Shown here in pieces: positions 55,101 through 64,000 of a stretch of DNA of 64,000 nt. The notes beneath the pieces are model-generated. The model did no database searches and had not been told where the DNA came from. It worked only from the letters and a program-made list of their open reading frames with translations. The DNA lies in contig NC_092613.1 in the NCBI RefSeq assembly GCF_047663525.1, positions 7,403,501 to 7,467,500 on the forward strand, given 5' to 3'. A program made the translations under genes and the position numbers. The stretch's first letter is position 1; each line of letters begins with the position of its first letter. Origin of the DNA: Anas platyrhynchos (taxonomy: Eukaryota; Chordata; Aves; Anseriformes; Anatidae).

Positions 55101-58100
55101 TACCAAAACTCAAGGCGTTTAAGAGTTTTTGTTTAAGTCAACATACTTTCAAAATGTAACTGTTAAATTCTGAATAGCTTATTTGAGGAAAAACTTACCT
55201 TTCTGTGTCTGCTTTCTGCAGCAGCTAGTTGGGATAACATTCTTTCCTGCATATTCTTGCAATGTTTCATCACCACTTTCAAAATAGATAAGGGATTGGA
55301 GCATACTGGCTGCTTTTCACCATGATTCCCCTCTTTCAGGGTCTCAAAATCTCTTTGCAAAGCCATCAATGGATCACTGATGTTGTACTTTCCATAGCGC
55401 TCCTCAATGAAGGTGTCTCTACGCTGGGCCTGTGATAAAATAAAACAAATTTGCATTTCAACATACTTAAAATACAAAACTAGCTAAAAAGAAGAAAACG
55501 GTTCATTGTTAATAACCCCTTCCCCAATTTTCCACTTAGAGAAATCTGACAGAGCCTGATACGTAACCTACTGCCTGCTGTAAGTGTATTTAGGGAGGAA
55601 AACACATGCAAAACAGAAAGAGAAGAGAAGGAAGTCTGGCTTAAAACCCCTTCAGAGCACACAGCCCAACATCCTCATAGCGCAGCCACCTGCCTCCATT
55701 CCTCCCCTGCAGAAGGTAAATATCAGGTCCTGCTCAGCGACAGCTCTGAGCATTTGCACGTTGGGGGTGAGAGCAGTCGTGCGTTGGTTTGTTTCGTTAC
55801 GTCACCATCAAAGAATTTCATGTTGAGCAATTAAAGAGTTTTGTACTCTCACAATAACCTAGAAAGCTGTAAATTGTTAATGAAATCCTTACTAATCTCC
55901 TCCAGACTAAACAAAGCTTAGTGGCTCAGGGAGCGAGATAGGAACGCTTGGGTTTCTTTTGGTGACATGTAAGGATTCAAGAAGCTCACACTTCCCAAGC
56001 TTCCCATTTCCTACATCTAGAGCCCTCCCCCTTCCAGCTGGAAAGCTGGTGGTCAGGATGCTAGGGCCTTACCCTACTGACCGACTGCTGGGAAGTCCTA
56101 AAAACCAAACCAAACCTTTGTGAACGCACAGATGTAAAAAAATAATAATAAATCTTTACTCAAACAGCTGACGGAGACTTTTTGGTCCTGCCTATATTCC
56201 AGGACAGAACCATGGGATTAGCGTGGAAAAAACATGCCAAAGTTGAGCACTGCCCTCAAAAGGGGGAAACGTGTGGGTTACGTTCCAGAGGCACAGAAAA
56301 CACCTTTCCTTCCACATCTCCTCTATGAGCCAACCCAGAGACAGCTGTCCGAGGATACGGACCTGGAGTTGCGTTTTAACCCCTACAGCACAAAAATCCA
56401 GAGGAACATTCGGCTCTGCCATAGCCCTGCTGCCTTCCCGGGAAAGGTGGGCACGGCTGGGTGCCACACGCGCTCGGGCAGGGCTGGAGATATTGTTCTG
56501 TGTGTTTAGAAAAAAGAGGAAGGAAAGGATCAGCCCTGGAAACGGGAGGGCAGCCTTGGATAATAAGCCACCCATGGCTTAATGAATCACAGGAAAAACT
56601 ACAGACTTTTTTTTGTGGCAGGGCGGGGAACTTCAGCTCTTCCGAAGTATTTATAAAAAGTGACTCAACCCAACCTCGCTGCAAGCGCGCGGGGCACTTC
56701 TAAGTGACTCAGACATTAAAAAGGCTTCGAATACAGAGCTGGACATTCATCCAGCTGCCAAACTGCTTTCAGACGAGCTGCTCCTCCCCGGGGCCAAACC
56801 CGCCTGCTGGTGGGCACCGCGCGGCCGCAGGAAAACACCGGAGAGACCCCTCGGCACGGTGCGTGCAGGGGGGAGGACGTTTGGGGAGCTCCCTGCTGGA
56901 CTGCTGCTTTCTAATAAAAGCCCAAAGAGCAGGGATTTATCACCAGCTAAGTTCACACCCCCTGTGTATAACCTCTGGCTTTCTGCAGGGCTGACACAAG
57001 TCGTGGTTCTCCCTCGCTCCCAGGCAGCTCCGGGCTCGGCCGGGCTGAGCCGGGGAGGTTTGCTTCTTGCCTGGGAAAGAACGAGGAGTTCTTCCTTGCT
57101 GCTCTGCAATTAAGTGTTTTCCTGCACCAGCACGACAAACAGATGAGCCTATCATAACAGTAGGAGCTTGGTGAAGTCCAGCTATTCCCCTGTAGTAGCC
57201 AGCGCAGCGTAAACATTTAATTAAAGCTGTCTAGACTAGGAAAAGTCTTAAACAGCCCGTCCTACACAGACTGCAATGAGTTTACAAAACGAAATCCGCT
57301 GCTCGGGCATCCGGGCCGCCACACACCAGGAACACAGGCACCGACCTGCAGCCTGCCTGCGACACCCCCGTGCCATGGGGCTGCCACCACTGCACCCGCT
57401 TGGGACGGGGGCACACGCGTGGGGCATCCCCTGCCCGACACTGCTCACCCCAGCACCTCTTCAGCTCCACTTCCCCCAGCCACGCTGGGGATGACACAGA
57501 AACAGCTCCAGCAGTTTGGGTTTTGTCCTGGCTGAACTGGAATCCGGGTGTCAATGCAGTTTTTGTTCAGCTTTCAGAAGAGAAGCAACTCGGTGAGGCA
57601 AGAGAAATATTCTGTTGCTGCGCCCAGCATGGAAGAAAAATCAACCTAGATGTCAGCTCCCAGTATCAACCTGGTGTAACATATAAAGATCGAGCCTCAG
57701 TAATAAACAAACACCATTACAAGAATCATTTCTAACCCAACAGCAGAAAATTGGGTCTGGAAAAGCCGAGATGACATGCATACACCCCACAAGATCGCTG
57801 CTCTGCGGAAGGCGACGCAATTTTCTACATTTAGAAGTTCCTCTATTTCAGTACCTTCATCTCCACCATCTCAGACGTGGAAACTTATCAAAAAATTCAA
57901 ACTCTGGAAGCAGCTAAATGGACTACTTGGCAATTTTGCGGAGGATTATATTGCCAAGAGGAAGAGAGTTAACATTTAAGTCTGGGCAGCTCTTAAAACA
58001 GAGAAACAAACAAACAAAACCCCAAAGAGACGAAACCCCGGGCAGCAGCGATGCGAGTGAATTCAAACTGCTGATGAGCAGAAGCAGGCACTGGGGGGGT

Positions 58101-61100
58101 CCCAGCCTAGGCTGGCCTTCAGCTCCTGCTCGGGTCGCTGACCACGGCCAGTCCCTTTTGGCAAGGGCTCCCGCTGACGTTTGGAGCAGAAGCAAAATCT
58201 GACAGCGGTGAAGGGATGCTTCCTGCACAGACTTCAGACCGCAGAACTCCACTTGGTCAGGGCAAAGTGCTTCCTCCTGGGATTTCCATGCTGTGTCAGG
58301 CTGGATGTTTCCCATAATATGCTTTTTTTTTTTTTTTTTTTTAAGAAGATTTCCTTTTATTGAAACCCTGTTTATGAGACAGCAGTTCAGTTTCTCTCTG
58401 CCTGTTCAATAAGCTTCACAACTTGTTTTACTGGAACTTCGCATGGGGAATTTCCAGCACTTGCTTTAAGTGTTTTTCTGGACAGAAGGTGGAATATTGC
58501 TCTTCCCTGTAATTTTAGGGCTCGGGATTTAACCCTGGGCACAACACAAACACGGTGTTAATTAACCCGAGCTCCTGCGTATGCAGTTCTCTGCTAATAA
58601 CACGCGCAGAAGTTCCTCCTTTATGCTGCAGAGTGGTACAATCTGCAAATAGCTCCTTACTGCCCTCGACTTCCTCATCAGCTCCTTTCCCCAGAGCCAA
58701 ATTTCGGGAACGAAGACGCGCTGAAGTCACGGCCGCCAGCGAGGAGGGGATGGGGTGGGGACCCCTCGCTCTGTATCACTGAACAGGTTCTGTATCTCTG
58801 AGCTTTTTCTCCTTCTTAATCAGGAGGCAGATGTTGTCTTTTGGAAGCTGTGCTGTGAGCTTCGCTTCTAACCCCACTGACCAGCGGACCCGTCATTTGG
58901 GGTGCATTAATTCTGCTTTACAGAGTGAATTACCGAATTCAGGAGCAAAGCAGCGAACGCCAGCTCCCACAAAACAGACAGTTCATTAGCACAAAAGACA
59001 GTTTCTGCTCCAAATTCGCTCGAGCCCTTAACATTAAAGACCACACCAGGAAGCTGCTTCCTGTTTTCCAGAAGTGAACAGAACTTCAGTGCTAACACAC
59101 AGAGAGCTCTGCTTGAACGAGCAGGGGGAGGGCCCCCGGTGCTCTAGCACACCGACACGGCCCTATTTAAATATGGAATAAATAAATAAATATGGAATTG
59201 TTTTCAGTCACAGTGTGCTGCTTTAGAAAGCTAACCTGTTCCATGCACGTAATCCTTTCTGCATGGCAGTAAGGAGTGAGAATCCAGCCCTTAGCATTAT
59301 GCAACTCTGACAGCATCTGTTTTTTTGGATGATTTAAACTCGATTATAACTACAGGAAAAGGAACACAATGAGAAACGAGATTTAAGGCCTGCTCCAAGG
59401 AGAACATTGAGATTTATGCAGCGGACAGGAAGCTCCTTTTGGGCAAAACAGCTTTTTTTTTTTTCAATGGGGTTTTAAAATAGAGGAAGCAAAGTGGAGC
59501 ACTGGAAAAGAGTATTGTGAATAGAATATGGTGAGTTTGTTCACTTAGTCCTTCGTGCTAGAGCTTGGATTGCAGCAGCACCGAGATCCGAGCGGCCGGC
59601 AGCAGTCCGAGCAGGTACAGAGCTGGGGCACGGAGATGATTCTCCCCATCACAAAGGCCCAGCAGCACTCAATTAAAACAATGCAGAGGAAAAAAAAGCT
59701 GCAGAAGAACAGAGACGACAGCAAGGGCAAGTCATAATGAGGGAGAGGCGTTCATTAGAGGTGACCTAACAACTGCTCTGTATAATCTGAGCCCCAGCAG
59801 CTGACGGATGAAGCTCGGGAGCCGCAGAGGGACGCTGCCCCGGGTGCTGTGAGGAGATCCCAGCAGGGCGAGCAGGGACGAAGGGCAGGGGAGTGGGGAC
59901 AGCCAAAGGGAAGGGTGGGCAGGGAAGGGGCAAAGCTGGCAGCCTCTGCACGGGCAGGCCCCACAGCTCCACTCGGACGCTGTGGAGTGGGGCTGGTGCC
60001 AGCCAGCAAGTGGCCCGATACCACGAGGGAGCAGAAAACTATTTTAGGACTTGCAATCTGCATGCACAGATCCTCTCTGCTAAATGCCAGATGTTAAACG
60101 CGCTCCTTTAAGCACGCGGGAATATCAATTATTGCAGGCTGCACTGCTGTCAAATTACAGCTTTACAAATTAAGGCAATCTTTTTCCACGCAAGTGCTTG
60201 TCCTTTCCTATCAGGTAACATCGGATCCGCTTCAGAAATCCCGAGGGGTCAGGAGCATTAAGTTGGAACTGGGTGGGCAAACCTCTGACCTTTCCCCATT
60301 GCCATCTCGCTGTGTAATGTAACTGCAGGAGACAAACGCTGCCGTTGTGCGCTCCGGTTCCACGCCGCCTCCTCCCACGTTCGTCCACGCTTCGTGCAAA
60401 GCTATCGTGCCTCCGAAGAAGGCTGACTGCAGCCACAGAAATCACTCCTCAGCAGCCACGGAACACAGAGACAGCTGTGAGGCTATGGCCGGGTGACTTC
60501 TCCATGCACGAACCCAATGAATGCTTCTGCCAGCCCCCGATGTCCCCGCTCCTTGCGGCACACGTCAGGGCTCGGCTCAAAGTAAAGGCTCGGGGCTTCA
60601 CTCTGATCCAGCCTTGGAGAGCCTCTTCTTCACGGCAGCATTCTTACATTTACCAAAAGATGAGTACCCAGGTTAGCGAGGTGGGTTTGCCTTTAATTGC
60701 AGCCACACACACCAATATTCCAGCTGGGGAAGCCCTGGGAAGCTGCAAGCAGCAAAGCAAAGCGCAGCGTGGCCAGGCTTTAACTGGGTGCTGGACACGG
60801 GCACGCAGCAAGGCCAGGGGGCTGCTGAGGCTCTGTCCAGCCACCACCAAAAGCTTTGTGGCTCCTGCTGTTCCCCTTTCCCCCAATGCCAGGTCCTACC
60901 TGCAGCATGCTGGCACTGCTGGACACGGCGCTCGGCCGCCAGCCCCGCATCCCAGGACGTGTTGGGAGGCTGCACGTGGCCAGAGCCAGCTCCAGCTTCA
61001 GGCTCTCGCTGCCCTTTCCTGCTACCTTCAGCCTTCCTGGCGTTCTCAGGATGAGAAAGGGGAAAAAAAATAATAAAAAAGCACTACCTTTTGATTAGCT

Positions 61101-63532
61101 TGGTATTACATACTCTGCGATTATCAAGCCTAGGTTACGGTTTCGTTTAATTTCTTCTGAGCTACCTGTACCCGACAATCGATGTCAGAAGGGTACTTTA
61201 ACCACACAGAGCTCCTCATGCAGGAGGGAATTGCAGGTTAAATTTCAACAGAGAAGATAATTGCATTGCACTACTGGAAGGTGCTCATAAAAAGCCCCTG
61301 GAACAGAGCTACATTCCTTTCCACCGGCCCCTCCGTGCCCCATGACACGCGTTTCACACTGCGCTATTCAAGCCATGCCTGGCCGGGAGCACGTTTCGGT
61401 GCCACAGCCAGAAAGCTGATCCCAGGAGAGGAGCCAAACCTCCACCCAGAGCCTCGTGCCAGGAGGGTAACAGCATCCCTCCAACAGACAAGAGATCGCC
61501 GACACCTGTACTGGACAGCCTCTCTCTTTCTCCTGTCAGAATCCCTCCTTACTCACAGATTTAGGTCTTTTGGGTATTCTTCCTACTTGGGAAACCCATA
61601 AGGAAGTTTAAAGCAAATGAGACTAGAGGAAAGCCATTTTTATCAGACGTCGTGTAACAGCTCTGCAAACATCTGCTGCCAGAATCAGGGGCATAAAAAC
61701 ACACCGCAGGAACAGATTCTCTTTATGGGACCTCGTTATCTCCAGAGATCAGACAGTAACAAAGTTCACCCACAGGACTGCTCTGAGAACAGGTCAGAAG
61801 GCCAGAAGTGGAACCCAGAATTAGTGCCACGCAGCCTCCTGAGCACACCAGGAAATAAACCCAGCGTGTGCCCTGCCGAAGGCCTCGCACTAGCATCCTC
61901 TGAGCCTGTATTTTGCTCTTACTGTACCTAAAGAATAGCAGTGAATTGCCAAGATCCATCTAATAAAAATATAAGGTTGCTGTAGCACCGTGATAGCAAA
62001 AGCAGAGAAATGGAAGACGAAAGGAGCAGAGGGAAGCCAGGAGCCTTCTCGTGTCGAGGCCACTACAAATCACAAGCAGCACCAACTGGAAAAGTGCTCC
62101 GCAAGAGCTCAAACAGTCAGCATAAAGTCGACTGTGTGAAAACAATCAGCAGCTTTACGCAAACCTATATGCTGGTACAGCGACTGCATCTGGTTCGAAG
62201 AGACGCGTGCCAACTCTCATCCTCCATCTGGATTCTGAATGTCGTCATTTTAACGAGCAAAACAGAAAGATTAACTGTTATTTGTACGAACTATACAAAA
62301 AAAAAGGCTTAGAAACTAGCCACTGGTCCAGCTTAGGAAAGGATTTGTGTAAACTCAACTCCAAGCATTACTGAGCTATCTGTGTGTGTATATATATGAC
62401 TACTAATGGGTCAAATCTGCAAAACACCTCGCTAATTCGTACGAGAACACTTTCATCTCATCACAGGCAACCTGACAGGGCAGGAAGGGCCATCCCTTGC
62501 GGAGGGCCCACCGAACACCCCACGTTAATGCACGCCCTGCAGGAGCACAGAGATGCACCCTCCGATCTGTACAGCCAAAGCACAGGTGAAAATTAGCTCC
62601 TTCAGCACCCAACCCTCCCCCTACACACCCCAGAAACCTGTGGAAATCACAGAGAATGGTTCAGAAAGCTCCCCGCACCCAGGTTACAGCAGGTGAGGAG
62701 CGCCGTTCCATCGCTGCTACCCAGCAGCAGCCTGCCAGGGGGTAACTGAGGCAGGGGCACCAAGTGCTGGGGCAGGAAGGCTGAAATAGAAGCCCCTCGC
62801 CACGCAGGGCGACCAAACCTACTCCTAGGCACTACATCAGGTTTCCAAGCCACAGATACAACTTTTGGATGGGTTGGTTTCAGCTGGTAGCAGTTCCTCT
62901 GGAAGGTTGTGGTTCTGCTTGTGCCAGTAAAGGGAAGGAAAAGCAGCCGGGCACACCAGTCTGCTTCTCTCAGCAGCAGCAGCAGCTTATGGTGGCTTAG
63001 TTTAATACAAAGCCGTGGCTGCTGCTTCCTTATTCCAGTGACGTTATTCTCGCTGAAGGACTAATCTGTGAACCCTCCTGGCGAGAAGATGTTCTGCTTT
63101 AAGAAGCCTTCCTTATTGAATAAGAACAGAACCAGCAAAGGAAGTCTGGCAGACCTTCTTCATTTCTCAAGCACTCGGTTCCTTATCAGAGAGGATGGAA
63201 GCACACCCACAACTCCGCCTTGCAACTTTGGAATGCTCCTTGCAGAAAGCTTACAGCGACGGATTTGAGGATGTTGAGTGACACACAGCATTTATTACCT
63301 AACACCACTGATACTGGTCCTGAACCAGTAATAAACCACTGCTCCCGAATTTCCCCTTGCGTGCAGGCACTTTGCAGAGCCTTTCCCAGTCGTGTTGTTA
63401 TTTTTGTCTCTTATCGTGGTGCTTACAACATACCTTTAAGGCTTCTATGACGAGATCTCTCGCTTCTAATTCTCCCTCAAGAATGCTAAACAGCGTCAGT
63501 AGTTCTGGTTTGCTGAGTTTTTCCAGATTCAT
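50673..63532 (-). CDS. CTTNBP2NL: CTTNBP2NL, complete coding region in four exons (639 aa), gene-level entry
   Basis: CTTNBP2 N-terminal-like protein, a coiled-coil scaffold that associates with cortactin/actin and with the striatin-PP2A (STRIPAK) complex (family knowledge). Joining 63532-63434, 55429-55199, 53090-52983 and 52154-50673 gives 33+77+36+493 = 639 aa; human CTTNBP2NL is also 639 aa. Residues 1 to ~285 are the CortBP2-type coiled coil (MNLEKLSKPELL; ERYGKYNISDPLMALQRDFE; KKFEKEQKKLSSQLEEERA). Residues ~290-639 are Ser/Pro-rich and disordered, with the family block SSPGYQSSYQVGINQRFHAA, the SPNSSPFGTDYRNLANA block, a proline motif PPIPPKKPG at ~580-588 and the C-terminus LLPTSS. 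It is NL rather than CTTNBP2 because there is no ankyrin-repeat region and the next gene is WNT2B. All introns are phase 0. The promoter and 5' UTR exon lie beyond 64000. Confidence 0.97.
52155..52982 (-). other. CTTNBP2NL: CTTNBP2NL intron between coding exons 3 and 4
   Basis: 828-bp GT-AG intron, AT-rich, with an A-run at ~52829-52840. Nothing else recognised. Confidence 0.92.
52983..53090 (-). CDS. CTTNBP2NL: CTTNBP2NL coding exon 3
   Basis: 108 nt, 36 codons: VILDLEEERQRHAQDTAEGD, then DVTYMLEKERERLTQQ. Acceptor TTTGGCAG, donor GTACGC. Encodes residues 111-146 within the coiled coil. It sits in a small local GC-rich peak. Confidence 0.95.
53091..55198 (-). other. CTTNBP2NL: CTTNBP2NL intron between coding exons 2 and 3
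   Basis: ~2.1-kb GT-AG intron. It contains a ~25-bp direct repeat with 39-bp spacing (AACCTCTTTACAAGAGCGAC at 53883; AACCTCTTCACAAGGGTGAC at 53922) and a 13-bp duplication AGTTTTGGTCAAG near 54786-54817. No exon recognised. Confidence 0.9.
55199..55429 (-). CDS. CTTNBP2NL: CTTNBP2NL coding exon 2
   Basis: 231 nt, 77 codons. Acceptor TTTTATCACAG, then AQRRDTFIEERYGKYNISDP; ends AAAESRHRK with donor GTAAGT. Encodes residues 34-110, the conserved core of the CortBP2 N-terminal domain. Confidence 0.96.
55430..63433 (-). other. CTTNBP2NL: CTTNBP2NL intron between coding exons 1 and 2 (8.0 kb)
   Basis: Large GT-AG intron. Contains a CRE-like TTACGTCA near 55797, a retrocopy-like or cryptic poly(A) site at 58.32-58.73 kb (separate entry), and T-runs at ~58323 and 59452. 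No extra coding exon of CTTNBP2NL seen. Confidence 0.88.
58323..58730 (-). pseudogene. Possible retrocopy or cryptic terminal exon (AATAAA plus A20), unknown parent
   Basis: Minus strand: a frame open for 71 codons (58730-58518, e.g. TSARLRSRNLALGKGADEEV), one TAA at 58517-58515, then 28 more open codons in the same frame to TAA at 58430. AATAAA follows at 58361-58356, then 13 nt and a run of 20 A (58342-58323). This is the layout of a reverse-transcribed mRNA 3' end. I do not recognise the parent. Alternatives: an intronic polyadenylation site of CTTNBP2NL (same strand), or chance. Confidence 0.3.
63434..63532 (-). CDS. CTTNBP2NL: CTTNBP2NL coding exon 1
   Basis: 99 nt, 33 codons: MNLEKLSKPELLTLFSILEG, then ELEARDLVIEALK, then donor GTATGT. 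Too short for an ordinary ORF scan. The ATG is preceded by a splice acceptor (TTTTTCAG, or the nearer CTTTCAG), so this exon carries only a few nt of 5' UTR and the first, non-coding exon lies upstream, outside the window. Confidence 0.94.
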
Positions 63533-64000
63533 CCTGAAAGCCTGAAAAATGGAAGATGGTTTATTAGGCACGTCTCTTGTCTATTAAAATCAATACTCTA
63601 AGTCACACCGCCTAATCTCTATGTAACTTCAGCTTCCAGTTCCTCAGACTGCCGTGGGGTGGGGGGGATGGAAGGGGAGAATGCATAATGCAAACGTTCT
63701 CTCTGTAGCTCCCCAGACCAGTTGTAGGGAGTCAGTTTTCACCTTTTCCCCAAGGGTCACCAGCAGATGCAGCCCCAGATGGTGCAGGCAGCACGGCAGG
63801 GCTAATGTGACAGCACGACACTCGCCACGAGGTAGCCAGCCAGCAGGAGGGGGGCAAAGCAGGGCTATTTAAGGCCGTGCCACAGCAGGTAGCAGCTCTG
63901 GGTGACCCAGCTGCAGCATCCCGCTGAGGAGCAGGGCTGAAGGCAGCCCAGGCCAGGCCACCTCACAAATCCCATGGCAAAGTTTGCGTTTCGGTGCCGC
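63533..64000 (-). other. CTTNBP2NL: Sequence upstream of CTTNBP2NL coding exon 1
   Basis: Splice acceptor immediately 5' of the ATG exon, then intron sequence running out of the window. No CpG island or promoter is visible, consistent with a promoter beyond 64000. Confidence 0.7.

Noticed and set aside
57776..57979. 67-codon plus-strand ORF in a CTTNBP2NL intron as a small gene
   Set aside because: No similarity recognised, no flanking splice or poly(A) evidence, and an AT-rich context that allows chance frames.
50673..63532. Assignment to CTTNBP2 instead of CTTNBP2NL
   Set aside because: The reading frame ends at 639 aa with LLPTSS and has no ankyrin repeats or long C-terminal region; neighbour WNT2B agrees.
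1..64000. CRISPR arrays, operons, IS elements, prophage or endogenous viral genes
   Set aside because: Spliced vertebrate gene structure throughout; no repeat-spacer array, transposase, integrase, gag/pol-like frame or LTR pair recognised.

Overview
This window looks like nuclear DNA from a bird, probably a gene-dense, GC-rich microchromosome. The genes have spliced GT-AG introns. CpG-island-like blocks alternate with AT-rich islands, and I recognise very few interspersed repeats. The species call is inference; the gene identities are read directly from the translated exons.

Two protein-coding genes lie on the minus strand, in the same order as the 1p13 neighbours in human. (1) WNT2B, complete CDS in five exons between 16752 (ATG) and 1752 (stop), 385 aa. 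The short first exon (16589-16752) sits in a strong CpG island and encodes the leader peptide. (2) CTTNBP2NL, complete CDS in four coding exons between 63532 (ATG) and 50673 (stop), 639 aa, with a ~2.6 kb AT-rich 3' UTR ending near a minus-strand AATAAA at 48115-48120. All junctions keep frame and the joined lengths match the families. WNT2B is a secreted Wnt ligand. CTTNBP2NL is a coiled-coil cytoplasmic/cytoskeletal scaffold of the cortactin-binding/STRIPAK type. They are syntenic partners rather than an operon-like functional pair: the paralogous locus carries WNT2 and CTTNBP2.

Layout: 1-1751, WNT2B 3' UTR and downstream flank, with two ZNF143-type promoter motifs inside the 3' UTR; 1752-16752, WNT2B, whose 10.7 kb intron 1 contains AT-rich putative regulatory islands, an internal CpG cluster with a perfect CRE, and a tail of an ancient retroelement; 16.1-17.7 kb, WNT2B CpG-island promoter; 17.7-48.1 kb, about 30 kb without any recognised gene. 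This interval holds an exon-like block (21.9 kb), a CpG-rich 10-bp minisatellite (27.9 kb), a TATA-containing block (32.7 kb), a large 20-bp minisatellite open in all plus-strand frames (38.2-39.7 kb), a retrocopy-like or cryptic 3' end (40.5 kb), a good enhancer candidate (43.6-43.85 kb) and a pair of CTCF-like sites (46.27-46.35 kb). 48.1-63.5 kb is CTTNBP2NL, and 63.5-64 kb is its upstream intron.

No CRISPR array, prokaryotic feature, viral gene, tRNA or rRNA gene was seen. Non-coding regulatory calls rest on motifs and composition only; no alignment or expression data were available.
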